DNA of 64,000 nucleotides from Streptomyces sp. DH37 (GTDB lineage: Bacteria > Actinomycetota > Actinomycetes > Streptomycetales > Streptomycetaceae). The translations under genes were made by a program, and so were the position numbers. The notes beneath the pieces were generated by a model. That model did no database searches. It had not been told where the DNA came from and saw nothing but the letters and a program-made list of their open reading frames with translations. Location: positions 164,574 through 228,573 of the forward strand of contig NZ_JARVKV010000002.1 in NCBI RefSeq assembly GCF_029813835.1, written 5' to 3'. Shown piece by piece: positions 25,013 to 33,209 of this stretch; within the stretch, counting starts at the first letter, position 1, and each line of letters opens with the position of its first letter.

Positions 25013-25721
25013 CGGCCTCGGCCGGGGTCGGGGCGGTGCCGCCCAGGTGCGCGGGCATCCACCAGGTGTCGTCCGGTCCCTTGGGGCGCACCGGGTACGC
25101 CCGCTGCGCCGCCTCCAGCAGCTCCTGCACGCGCTCGCGCAGCCGCTCGGTGAGACCGGCCGCCGACTCGCCCCCGGCGGGTTGGATCGGCTCGCCCACG
25201 CGGATGGTGATCGGGAAGTGGTTGCGGCCGAAGTCCCGCTTGTGACCCTTGGTCCACAGCCGCTGCGTGCCCCACAGCGCGACGGGCAGCACGGGCACGC
25301 CCGCGTCCTGCGCCATCCGGGCCGCACCCGTCTTGAACTTCTTCAGGGTGAACGACTGCGAGATCGTCGCCTCGGGGAAGACGCCGATGATCTCGCCGGA
25401 GCGCAGCGCCTTCAGCGCGTGGCGGTAGGCGTGCTCGCCCTGCGAGCGGTCCACCGGGATGTGCTTCATCGCGCGCATCAGCGGCCCGGAGACCTTGTGC
25501 CGGAAGACCGACTCCTTCGCCATGAAGCGAACCAGGCGCTTGGCCGGCCGGGCGGTCAGCCCGGCGAAGACGAAGTCCAGGTAGCCGATGTGGTTGCTGA
25601 CCAGCACGGCGCCGCCGCGTCGCGGTATGTGCTCGGTGCCGTCGATGTCGAAGCGCAGGTCGAGCGCCTTGAACAGGGCGTGGGCGGCACCGATGACCGG
25701 TGGGTACACGAGTTCTGCCAT
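25002..25721 (-). CDS. 1-acyl-sn-glycerol-3-phosphate acyltransferase (PlsC family)
   Basis: A 239-residue membrane-associated acyltransferase making phosphatidic acid from lysophosphatidic acid. Catalytic block I is VLVSNHIGYLDFVFAGL (NHx4D, about residues 41-47), block II KRLVRFMAKESVFRHKVSGP, block III IIGVFPEATISQSF and block IV VPVLPVALWG. In block III the usual EGTR is EATI, a variant seen in some actinobacterial paralogues. Streptomycetes carry several such genes, so the lipid substrate is not certain. Confidence 0.9.
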   Translation of the reverse strand: MAELVYPPVIGAAHALFKALDLRFDIDGTEHIPRRGGAVLVSNHIGYLDFVFAGLTARPAKRLVRFMAKESVFRHKVSGPLMRAMKHIPVDRSQGEHAYRHALKALRSGEIIGVFPEATISQSFTLKKFKTGAARMAQDAGVPVLPVALWGTQRLWTKGHKRDFGRNHFPITIRVGEPIQPAGGESAAGLTERLRERVQELLEAAQRAYPVRPKGPDDTWWMPAHLGGTAPTPAEAGAL

Positions 25722-25900
25722 AGGGGAGGACCCTTCTGGGAGGCTGCCTGGGGAGGGTTCTCCCGGCTGATCTACCCGAACCTACGCGTCCGTAACTTCC
25801 CCGGCCAATCCCGGGGACGGGAGATCCTCGTCACGTCGCGGCCCGCCCCCGGCCCGTTCCCGGTCCACCCCCGGCCCGTCCGCCTCCCCCGCCCGGTTCC

Positions 25901-26308
25901 TCACCCCGTGACCCGGCGCAGGGCCAGGTAGACCTCGCAGCCCAGGCAGTAGCCGAACGCGGCGTTGAGGAAGGCGGCCGCGAGCGCGCAGGCGGTCGCC
26001 GCCATGCCCAGCCACAGCGGTCCCACGCCGTACCCCACCAGGCCCACCAGTGCGAAGAACAGCCCCACCGCCTGCGCGAACCGGGGCGGCGCCGCGTCCT
26101 CCGTCTCGGCGGGGGGACCCAGCCGCGGCCTGACCAGGCGGCGGAAGACCAGCCCGTACGGCGAACGCCCCACCCCGAGGACCGCCCCGGAGGCGAACAC
26201 CAGCGCCTGCGCGGCCAGCAGCCAGAAGCTCCCGCCGACCAGCACGGCGGCCAGGACCAGCGCGGTCACGGCCGCCGCGAACCTCGTTCCTCGTATGTCG
26301 ACCCTCAT
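25901..26308 (-). CDS. DUF4395 membrane protein
   Basis: A 135-residue protein with four hydrophobic segments. The C-terminal NAAFGYCLGCEVYLALRR carries the CxxC of DUF4395. ATG 26308 is chosen because it starts just before the first hydrophobic stretch. It is divergent from a membrane-anchored thioredoxin-like gene, and DUF4395 genes are often next to thioredoxin or rhodanese genes, suggesting a link to membrane thiol redox chemistry. Confidence 0.85.
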   Translation of the reverse strand: MRVDIRGTRFAAAVTALVLAAVLVGGSFWLLAAQALVFASGAVLGVGRSPYGLVFRRLVRPRLGPPAETEDAAPPRFAQAVGLFFALVGLVGYGVGPLWLGMAATACALAAAFLNAAFGYCLGCEVYLALRRVTG

Positions 26309-26463
26309 GGCGACAGCATTCCGCACCGGGGAGGGCGGGAGCGGCCGGATCCGGGAATCGGCGGCATGCCGCCCGACGCTGTGGGAGACGATGCGGGACA
26401 CGGCCGGAGCGGCCGGGGGCCGTGACGGCGGACGGCGGACGGGGCTGCGACGGGAGGGCGGGG

Positions 26464-26880
26464 ATGACGGGACTGATCGTGTGCCTGGCGGTGCTGGCGC
26501 TGGCCGGCGCCTTCGGGACGGTGCACAGCAGGCGGAACGGAAGGATGACGGTGCGCGGACGGGACGCGGAGGAGAGGCTGACCGCGGAGGAGATCGGCGC
26601 CGAGCGGCTGGGCGGGAGGGCCACGCTGGTGCAGTTCTCCAGCGCCTTCTGCCAGCCCTGCCGGGCCACCCGGCGGATCCTGGCGGAGGTCTCGGACATG
26701 GTCGAGGGCGTCGCCCATGTGGAGATCGACGCCGAGGCCCGGCTGGACCTGGTACGGCGGCTGGGGATCATGCGCACCCCCACCGTCCTGGTGCTGGACG
26801 CGCGGGGACGGATCGTACGGCGGGCCGGCGGCCAGCCGCGCAAGGCGGACGTCATCGCCGCGCTCGGGGAGGCCGTGTGA
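26464..26880 (+). CDS. Membrane-anchored thioredoxin-fold protein
   Basis: A 138-residue protein with an N-terminal hydrophobic anchor (GLIVCLAVLALAGAFG, residues 3-18) and a thioredoxin domain. The active site is SSAFCQPCRATRRIL, a CQPC variant of CxxC, and RRLGIMRTPTVLVLDARGRI has the cis-proline loop. GGGAGGGCGGGG precedes ATG 26464. Paired with the divergent DUF4395 gene, it probably works at the membrane in disulfide exchange; topology is not resolved. Confidence 0.87.
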   Translation: MTGLIVCLAVLALAGAFGTVHSRRNGRMTVRGRDAEERLTAEEIGAERLGGRATLVQFSSAFCQPCRATRRILAEVSDMVEGVAHVEIDAEARLDLVRRLGIMRTPTVLVLDARGRIVRRAGGQPRKADVIAALGEAV

Positions 26881-27016
26881 GCGCCGCGGGCGCCGGAGGC
26901 GCCGGGCGCACCGCGCTGACCGCGCTCCGCGTGACCCTGGTCCCATCTCGCCGGCCGAACTTGACGGAGATCGCTCCGGATCGCCAGCCTGGCACGGTGT
27001 GGGCAGGGGATCTCAT

Positions 27017-27550
27017 ATGAGCGCGCCGAGCGGCACCCAGCGGACACCGGAGACGACGGACGCCGGTCCCGCGCTGCTGCGCGCCGTCTTCCGGCGGCAC
27101 GCCGCCGGGGTCGCCGTGATCACCGCCCACGGGCACGGCCGCCCCGCCGGATTCACCGCGACCTCCCTCGCCTCCGTCGCCGCCGAGCCGCCGCTGGTCT
27201 CCTTCAACATCGGCACCGCCTCCTCCGCGTGGCCCGTGGTCGCCGAGGCGGAGTACGTGGGGGTGCACGTCCTGGGCGAACACCAGCGGGAGCTGGCCGC
27301 CACCTTCGCCCGCCCCGGAGCCGACCGCTTCGCGCCGCCCACCCGCTGGCGCCGCGGTCCCCACGGCGTACCGGTGCTGGAGGGCGTGCTCGCCTGGATG
27401 GTCTGCGGCGTGGTCGCCCGGGTGCCCACCGGCGACCACCGGGTGGTGCTGGCCCAGGCGGTGGCCGGGGACTCCTCGGGGGCGGGCCGCCCGCTGCTGT
27501 ACCACGCGGGGGGCTACAACGCCCTGCACGAGGGCGCCGTGCCCTCCTGA
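27017..27550 (+). CDS. Flavin reductase-like FMN-binding protein
   Basis: A 177-residue flavin reductase domain protein of the HpaC type. Signature segments are FRRHAAGVAVITAHG, PAGFTATSLASVAAEPPLVS and FNIGTASSAWP, then GVHVLGEHQRELAATFARPG. It would supply reduced FMN or FAD to a partner monooxygenase; no such partner is adjacent. CAGGGG precedes ATG 27017. Confidence 0.88.
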   Translation: MSAPSGTQRTPETTDAGPALLRAVFRRHAAGVAVITAHGHGRPAGFTATSLASVAAEPPLVSFNIGTASSAWPVVAEAEYVGVHVLGEHQRELAATFARPGADRFAPPTRWRRGPHGVPVLEGVLAWMVCGVVARVPTGDHRVVLAQAVAGDSSGAGRPLLYHAGGYNALHEGAVPS

Positions 27551-27583
27551 GCCCTTCCGGGCCTTCCCGAGCCCTTCCGGGCC
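27549..27583. repeat. 15-bp direct repeat after the flavin reductase gene
   Basis: GAGCCCTTCCGGGCC occurs at 27549-27563 and 27569-27583 (period 20). Just downstream, GGCAAGG (27587-27593) and CCTTGCC (27609-27615) form a 7-bp inverted repeat with a 15-base loop, a possible terminator or control element before etfB. Confidence 0.7.
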
Positions 27584-27758
27584 GTTGGCAAGGTCACAGT
27601 TCACCGGCCTTGCCTCCGGGGAAGGGGGTGGGTGTACTGACGAGTAATATCCTGGATGGAGAGCCGGCCCCACCGGACCGGAACCCGCCCCGATCAGGCG
27701 CCTATGCTGCCTGTGAGACACGGCAGCCAGTAATGACGACGCAAGTAGGAGAGCCGGC

Positions 27759-28544
27759 GTGAGCTTGAGGATCGTTGTCTGTGTGAAGTACGTGCCCGAC
27801 GCCACCGGCGACCGGCACTTCGCCGATGACCTGACCGTCGACCGCGACGACGTGGACGGTCTGCTGTCGGAGCTCGACGAGTACGCCGTCGAGCAGGCCC
27901 TGCAGATCGCCGAGAATGCCGACGACGCCGAGGTCACCGTCCTGACCGTCGGCCCCGAGGACGCCAAGGACGCCCTGCGCAAGGCCCTCTCCATGGGCGC
28001 CGACAAGGCCGTGCACGTGGAGGACGACGACCTGCACGGCACCGACGCCATCGGCACCTCGCTGGTGCTGGCCAAGGCCGTCGAGAAGACCGGCTACGAC
28101 CTGGTCGTCTGCGGCATGGCCTCCACCGACGGCACCATGGGCGTGCTGCCCGCGCTGCTGTCCGAGCGCCTGGGCGTGCCGCAGGTCACGCTGCTCTCCG
28201 AGGTCTCCGTGGAGGACGGCAAGGTCACCGGCCGCCGTGACGGCGACGCCGCGACCGAGCAGCTGGAGGCCGCGCTCCCGGCCGTCGTCTCCGTGACCGA
28301 CCAGTCCGGCGAGGCGCGCTACCCCTCCTTCAAGGGCATCATGGCCGCCAAGAAGAAGCCGGTCGAGTCCCTGGACCTGGACGACCTGGACATCGACGCC
28401 GACGAGGTCGGCCTCGAGGGCTCCTGGACCAAGGTCGACGAGGCCGCCGAGCGTCCGGCCCGCACCGCGGGCACGATCGTCAAGGACGAGGGCGAGGGCG
28501 CCAAGCAGCTCGCCGAGTTCCTCGCGGGCCAGAAGTTCATCTGA
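27759..28544 (+). CDS. etfB: Electron transfer flavoprotein subunit beta
   Basis: The beta subunit of the ETF heterodimer, which carries AMP and shuttles electrons from acyl-CoA and other dehydrogenases toward the quinone pool. The 261-residue protein begins IVVCVKYVPDA and shows AVEQALQIAENADDAEVTVL, VTVGP-type segments, and SLVLAKAVEKTGYDLVVCGM. GTG 27759 has GGAGAG upstream. TAATAT (27646-27651) and TATGCT (27703-27708) are candidate -10 hexamers. It is followed by etfA after 67 bp. Confidence 0.97.
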   Translation: MSLRIVVCVKYVPDATGDRHFADDLTVDRDDVDGLLSELDEYAVEQALQIAENADDAEVTVLTVGPEDAKDALRKALSMGADKAVHVEDDDLHGTDAIGTSLVLAKAVEKTGYDLVVCGMASTDGTMGVLPALLSERLGVPQVTLLSEVSVEDGKVTGRRDGDAATEQLEAALPAVVSVTDQSGEARYPSFKGIMAAKKKPVESLDLDDLDIDADEVGLEGSWTKVDEAAERPARTAGTIVKDEGEGAKQLAEFLAGQKFI

Positions 28545-28611
28545 GCCCGAAGGCCCGTCGCACCCCTCACTCCTCAACCGCCCTCGCAATCCTCGCAGGA
28601 GAGCAACTCCC

Positions 28612-29574
28612 ATGGCTGAAGTCCTTGTCTACGTCGACCACGTGGACGGCGCCGTCCGCAAGCCCACCCTCGAGCTGCTGACCCTGGCCCGCCGCATCGG
28701 CGACCCGGTCGCCGTGCACCTGGGCGCCGGCGCCGACCAGGCCGCCGCGAAGCTGGCCGAGTACGGCGCGGTGAAGGTGCTCGCCGCCGACGCCCCCGAG
28801 TTCGCCGACTACCTCGTCGTACCGAAGGTGGACGCGCTCCAGGCCGCCTACGAGGCCGTCTCCCCGGCCGCCGTGCTGGTCCCCTCCTCCGCGGAGGGCA
28901 AGGAGATCGCGGCCCGCCTGGCGCTGCGCATCGGCTCGGGCATCATCACCGACGCCGTCGACCTGGAGGCCGGCGACGAGGGCCCGGTGGCGACCCAGTC
29001 GGTCTTCGCCGCGTCCTTCACCACCAGGTCCCGCGTCTCCAGGGGCACCCCGGTCATCACCGTCAAGCCCAACTCCGCCGCTCCCGAGGCCGCCCCGGCC
29101 GCGGGCACGGTCGAGCAGCTGTCGGTGACCTTCGGCGAGAAGTCCACCGGCACCAGGGTCGTCTCCCGCACCCCGCGCGAGTCGACCGGCCGTCCGGAGC
29201 TGACCGAGGCCGCGATCGTGGTCTCCGGCGGCCGCGGCGTCAACGGCGCCGAGAACTTCTCGGTCGTCGAGAACCTGGCCGACGCCCTCGGCGCGGCCGT
29301 CGGCGCCTCCCGCGCCGCGGTGGACGCGGGCTGGTACCCGCACACCCACCAGGTCGGCCAGACCGGCAAGTCCGTCTCGCCGCAGCTCTACATCGCGGCG
29401 GGCATCTCCGGCGCCATCCAGCACCGGGCCGGCATGCAGACCTCGAAGACCATCGTGGCCGTCAACAAGGACGAGGAGGCCCCGATCTTCGACCTGGTCG
29501 ACTACGGCGTGGTCGGCGACCTCTTCGACGTCCTCCCCAAGCTCACCGAGGAGGTCAAGGCCCGCAAGGGCTGA
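28612..29574 (+). CDS. etfA: Electron transfer flavoprotein subunit alpha
   Basis: The FAD-binding alpha subunit of ETF, 320 residues, starting [20 protein letters not shown] at ATG 28612 after AGGAGAG. The C-terminal FAD domain has [40 protein letters not shown] and [20 protein letters not shown], the family signature. It forms one operon with etfB. No dedicated ETF:quinone oxidoreductase is in the window. Confidence 0.97.
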   Translation: MAEVLVYVDHVDGAVRKPTLELLTLARRIGDPVAVHLGAGADQAAAKLAEYGAVKVLAADAPEFADYLVVPKVDALQAAYEAVSPAAVLVPSSAEGKEIAARLALRIGSGIITDAVDLEAGDEGPVATQSVFAASFTTRSRVSRGTPVITVKPNSAAPEAAPAAGTVEQLSVTFGEKSTGTRVVSRTPRESTGRPELTEAAIVVSGGRGVNGAENFSVVENLADALGAAVGASRAAVDAGWYPHTHQVGQTGKSVSPQLYIAAGISGAIQHRAGMQTSKTIVAVNKDEEAPIFDLVDYGVVGDLFDVLPKLTEEVKARKG

Positions 29575-29610
29575 CACCTCCGCGGAAGCGGGCAGCGGCC
29601 GGGGCCGGGC

Positions 29611-29982
29611 TCAGGCCACCGGGCGCACCCGCTCCCCGGTCGCCCGGAGCAGCGCGGCCGCCAGCCGGTCCCGTATCGCGGTCTGGGCGGCGATGCGCCT
29701 GTCCAGCACCGCCAGCCGCTCCAGCGCGACCTCCAGGCCCCGGCCGGAGGGCGGCGCGGCGGCCACGTCCCCGTCCAGGCACGGCGTGAACGCCCGTACG
29801 TCCTCCAGGGTGAGCCCGGCGGCCAGCAGGTGGCGGATGTTGCGCACCCGCACCACCGCCCGCTCGTCGTAGACCCGGTAGCCGTTGGGCGCCCGCTCCG
29901 AGGAGATCAGGCCCGCCCGCTCGTAGTGCCGCAGCGCGCGGGGCGTCGTCCCCGCCGCCTCCGCCAGCTCGCCGATCCGCAT
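29611..29982 (-). CDS. MerR-family transcriptional regulator
   Basis: A 123-residue MerR activator/repressor. The winged helix begins MRIGELAEAAGTTPRALRHY followed by AGLISSERAPNGYRVYDERA (residues 1-42), then a coiled-coil dimerisation helix and a C-terminal LDRRIAAQTAIRDRLAAALL. ATG 29982 has GGAGGTGGGGAGG upstream; ATG 30003 is a weaker alternative. It is downstream of an SDR gene on the same strand with a 53-bp gap, so the two are probably one unit under the MerR-type palindrome at 30824-30847. Confidence 0.88.
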   Translation of the reverse strand: MRIGELAEAAGTTPRALRHYERAGLISSERAPNGYRVYDERAVVRVRNIRHLLAAGLTLEDVRAFTPCLDGDVAAAPPSGRGLEVALERLAVLDRRIAAQTAIRDRLAAALLRATGERVRPVA

Positions 29983-30035
29983 CCTCCCCACCTCCGGGGC
30001 CATGGCTACCACGGCCGCCCCGCGCGCCGCGCCTT

Positions 30036-30818
30036 TCACGCCACGACCGCCCCGCCGTCGACCGGGAGCACGGCCCCGGTGACGAAGGAGGCCTCCGGGG
30101 AGGCGAGCCGGGTGATCGCCCAGGCCACCTCCTCGGGCCGGCCGATCCGGCCCAGCGGGGTGCGCGCGAGCTGCCACTCGCGCACCTCCGCCGCCTCCTC
30201 CCGCGTCAGGCCCCGGTGCTCGCCGATCGGGGTGTCGATCGCGCCGGGTGCGACCGCGACGGCCCGGATCCCGCGGGGCGCCAGCTCGACCGCCCAGCTG
30301 CGGGTCAGCAGTTCCAGCGCGGTCTTGGTCGCCGCGTAGAGCGAGTCGCCCGGCCAGGCGCGCTGCCCCACCGAGGTGGTGACGTTGACGATCACCCCGC
30401 CGCAGGCCTCCAGCGCGGGCAGCGCGGCCTGTGCCAGCAGGGCGGGCGCGATCAGGTTGGTGGCGATCATGGTCTCCACCTCCCCGGGCACGAGCGCGCC
30501 CGGGGCGCCGCCGCGCACGACGCCCGCGTTGTTGACCAGCACGTCCAGCCGTCCGTGCGCGTCCAGCGCGGCGCGGACGATCCGCGCGGGCCCGTCCCCG
30601 GCGGTGACGTCGGCGGCCAGCGGGATGATGCCCGGGTGGCCGGCGGCCGTCTCCTCCAGCGGCCCGGTGCGCCGCCCGACCGCGATCACGTGCGCTCCCT
30701 CGGCGGCGAAGGCCCGGGCGGTGGCCCGGCCGATGCCGGTGCCCGCCCCGGTGACGACGACGGTCCTGGTGCCGCGGTGTGCCGTGCCGCGGCCGTTGTG
30801 GTTGTCCATGCCGGCCAT
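30036..30818 (-). CDS. SDR-family oxidoreductase controlled by MerR regulator
   Basis: A 260-residue classical short-chain dehydrogenase. It has TVVVTGAGTGIGRATARAFA for NAD(P), DVLVNNAGVVRGG, the catalytic serine in VNVTTSVGQRAW, DSLYAATKTALELLTRSW with YxxxK, and VAPGAIDTPIGE. It ends FVTGAVLPVDGGAVVA. ATG 30818 or 30809 may be used. The promoter region contains a perfect 11-bp inverted repeat. The MerR gene follows, giving a self-contained inducible module; substrate and inducer are unknown. Confidence 0.9.
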   Translation of the reverse strand: MAGMDNHNGRGTAHRGTRTVVVTGAGTGIGRATARAFAAEGAHVIAVGRRTGPLEETAAGHPGIIPLAADVTAGDGPARIVRAALDAHGRLDVLVNNAGVVRGGAPGALVPGEVETMIATNLIAPALLAQAALPALEACGGVIVNVTTSVGQRAWPGDSLYAATKTALELLTRSWAVELAPRGIRAVAVAPGAIDTPIGEHRGLTREEAAEVREWQLARTPLGRIGRPEEVAWAITRLASPEASFVTGAVLPVDGGAVVA

Positions 30819-30823
30819 CGTCC

Positions 30824-30847
30824 GACCCTGACGCAGGCGTCAGGGTC
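30824..30847. promoter_or_regulatory. MerR-type operator upstream of the SDR-MerR unit
   Basis: GACCCTGACGC and GCGTCAGGGTC are perfect 11-bp arms with a two-base spacer. On the minus strand TTGACC (30844-30849) overlaps the upstream arm, as in MerR promoters where the operator fills the long -35/-10 spacer; a clear -10 is not seen. Confidence 0.75.
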
Positions 30848-31010
30848 AAGCGGCCGCCGGACCGGAAGCGGCGCGCGGCGGGTGCTGACGCCCGGATCGG
30901 CGGCCGGCCGGCGTCGGCCCGGGGATCGACGTCCGGTCGACGAGCCGGGGAGCGCGGACGGCGCGGGACGAGGCGGTCGCGACCCCTGCGGGGACCCGGT
31001 GCGCCGGGAC

Positions 31011-32017
31011 GTGAGCGCCTCGTCGGCCGCGGCCGACGACGGACTCGCCCGCCGCTGCCCCGGCGACCCCGGCACCCGCCGGCCGGTGCACACCGTCCAC
31101 GTGCCCGCCGACGCCCTCGCCGGGGCGGTGCACGAGAGGGGCGGGCCAAGCTGGAGCGCGAGCCGGTGGAGGACCTGCGCACCGACTCCGAGGACGGCTG
31201 CGGACTCCGCCCCGACGGCGAGGAGGACGCCGCCGCCACCGGCCGTCCGCGCCGCACGGCCGGTGGCGGCGGCGTGCGCCGGCGGCACCGCGCCCCCGTA
31301 CACGGGCATCCGGACGAAGTTCCCGGAAGCCGCCGTCCGCGACCGCGGCATCGGCACCCTGGACGTCTTCCTCACCGCGCTGACGGAGGCGGGCGGCCTG
31401 CCCGGCGGACGGGTCGTCACCCCTCCCAAGGTGCCCACGCCGAGCAGGTCGGCGCGATGGCGCGGCTGTGCGGGGAGTTCGAGCGGGCGCACGGGCTGCG
31501 GCCGGGCCGGATCGGCTTCGAGGTCCGGATCGAGACCACCCGGGCGGTCCTCGGACCCGACGGCCGCGCCGCCGTCGTCCGCATGATCGGCGCGGCCGGG
31601 GGAGGTGTGACGGGCCTGCACCACGGCACCTTCGACCACAGCGCCGCCTGCGGGGCGGGGGCGGCGTACCAGTCCCCGGACCACCCGGCGGCCGACCACG
31701 CCGAGGCGGTGGTGCGGGCCGCCGCGGGCACGGGGCGCGGCTGTCGGACGGCTCGACCAACGTGCTGCCGGCCAGGCCGCGCGAGCGGGTGCACGAGGCC
31801 TGGGCGGATCCACCACGGCCCGGCGCGCCGCGTACGCCGCCAGGGAGGGCGGCACGTGCCGGACGAACCCGCCGGCGCCAGGGCCCTGAGCGCGCACCTG
31901 CTGCGCGGCCCGGACCGCGGCGCGCTCGACGCCGCCGAGGTTGCGGAGGCGACCGGGCTCACCCGGTCCGCCCTCGGCGGCCTCGCGGGGCGGCGGGTCC
32001 CGGGCCCGCGCCGAGGG
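31011..32017 (+). pseudogene. Decayed DUF6986 (aldolase/citrate lyase-like) gene
   Basis: Recognisable pieces of one protein appear in order but in changing frames: LARRCPGDPGTRRPVHTVHV (near 31040), AKLEREPVEDLRTDSEDGCG (near 31148), GTAPPYTGIRTKFPEAAVRD (near 31290), then ARLCGEFERAHGLRPGRIGF with VRIETTRAVLGPDG and GGGVTGLHHGTFDHSAACGA (about 31460-31650), RLSDGSTNVLPA (near 31740), and a C-terminal RALSAHLLRGPDRGALDAAE. At least five frame changes and a deletion of the segment after STNVLP are needed. The intact family resembles HpcH/HpaI-type aldolases. It cannot encode a functional protein. Its 3' end abuts the convergent LacI gene. Confidence 0.8.
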
Positions 32018-33076
32018 TCAGGGGTGCGGGGGGATCTCCCCCGAGCCGCGCGGGACCAGCCGGGTGGGCAGCTCCACGCGCCGCGGCGCGTCGTCGGCGC
32101 CGTCCAGCCGGCGGAAGAGCAGTTCGGCCGCCCTGCGGCCCAGCAGGGCGGGCTCCTGGGCGATGACGGTGACCGGCGGGGTCAGCAGGTCGGCCAGCTC
32201 GAAGTCGTCGAAGCCCACCAGCGCCACACGCCGATCCAGGCCCGCCAGCACCCGCACCACGGTGACGGTCACCCGGTTGTTGCCCGTCAGCAGCGCGGTG
32301 ACCGGCCCCGCCGCCGAGCCCCGCCCCGCCAGCATGCGCTCGGCGTCGGACCGCACCCGCTCGGGGTCGGTCGGGCCGAGCGCGACCCAGGACTCGTCCA
32401 CCGGCAGTCCGGCCTCCCGCATCGCGGCGCGGTAGCCGCGCAGGCGCTCGGCGGCGGTGTGGATGTGCGGCAGGTCGCCGATGAAGCCGATCCGGCGGTG
32501 GCCGTGGGCGATGAGGTGGGCGACGCCCTCGCGCGCGCCGGCGAAGCTGTCGGTGAGCACCGCGTCGGCCTTGATGCGGGCGGCCGGGCGGTCGACGAAG
32601 ACGGTGGCGACCCCGGCGGCGATCTCCGGTTCCAGATAGCGGTGGTCGTCACCGGCCGGGATGATGACCAGGCCGTCCACGCGCCGGGCGCACAGGGCGA
32701 GCACCAGTTCCCTCTCGCGCTCCCTGTCCTCGGCGCTGGAGCCGTTGATCAGCAGCGCGCCGTGCGCCCGGGCGACCTCCTCGACGGCGCGGCTGAGCGG
32801 GGCGTAGAAGGGGTCGGCGAGGTCCTCCAGGACCAGTCCGATGCTCGCGGTGCGGCCCTTGCGCAGGATGCGGGCGCTGTCGTTGCGGCGGAAACCGAGG
32901 GCGGTGATGGCCTCCCGCACCCTGCGCTCGGTGTCGGGGGTGACACCGGGTTCGCCGTTGACGACCCGGGAGACGGTCTTGAGGCCGACCCCGGCGCGGG
33001 CGGCCACGTCCTTCATCGTGGGCCGCAGCCCGTAGCGGCGCTGGGTGGTACGGGCGGGGCGGGCGGTGTCGGCCAC
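32018..33076 (-). CDS. LacI-family transcriptional regulator
   Basis: A 352-residue LacI repressor. The helix-turn-helix TMKDVAARAGVGLKTVSRVV lies at residues 20-39 after a short N-terminal extension; the hinge region follows at FRRNDSARILRKGRTASIGL, and the sugar-binding domain includes ALLTGNNRVTVTVVRVLAG and RVALVGFDDFELADLL. GTG 33076 with AGGACC upstream gives the best length. It is divergent from a ROK kinase; the perfect palindrome at 33174 between them is its likely operator. The effector is presumably the kinase substrate or product, by inference. Confidence 0.92.
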   Translation of the reverse strand: MADTARPARTTQRRYGLRPTMKDVAARAGVGLKTVSRVVNGEPGVTPDTERRVREAITALGFRRNDSARILRKGRTASIGLVLEDLADPFYAPLSRAVEEVARAHGALLINGSSAEDRERERELVLALCARRVDGLVIIPAGDDHRYLEPEIAAGVATVFVDRPAARIKADAVLTDSFAGAREGVAHLIAHGHRRIGFIGDLPHIHTAAERLRGYRAAMREAGLPVDESWVALGPTDPERVRSDAERMLAGRGSAAGPVTALLTGNNRVTVTVVRVLAGLDRRVALVGFDDFELADLLTPPVTVIAQEPALLGRRAAELLFRRLDGADDAPRRVELPTRLVPRGSGEIPPHP

Positions 33077-33173
33077 TGCGGTCCTGTCTGTCGTCGGCGG
33101 GCGGTGACACGGTGGTGCTCGGTACGTCCTCGTACCTCGGTGGCCCCAGAGCATAGAGCGGGCCAGGAGAGTG

Positions 33174-33185
33174 GACAACGTTGTC
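33174..33185. promoter_or_regulatory. LacI-type operator between LacI and ROK kinase genes
   Basis: GACAACGTTGTC is a perfect 12-bp palindrome centred on CG, 24 bp upstream of the ROK kinase start and 97 bp from the LacI start. It has the form of LacI-family operators and could repress both divergent genes. Confidence 0.7.
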
Positions 33186-33209
33186 AGAGATGGGTGAGAC
33201 TTTCCGCTC

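Noticed and set aside
27587..27615. Possible PhoP box (GGTCACAGTTCACC) before etfB
   Set aside because: The two half-units are only seven bases apart instead of eleven, and etf genes are not expected to be phosphate controlled; the sequence is better read as the loop of a small inverted repeat.
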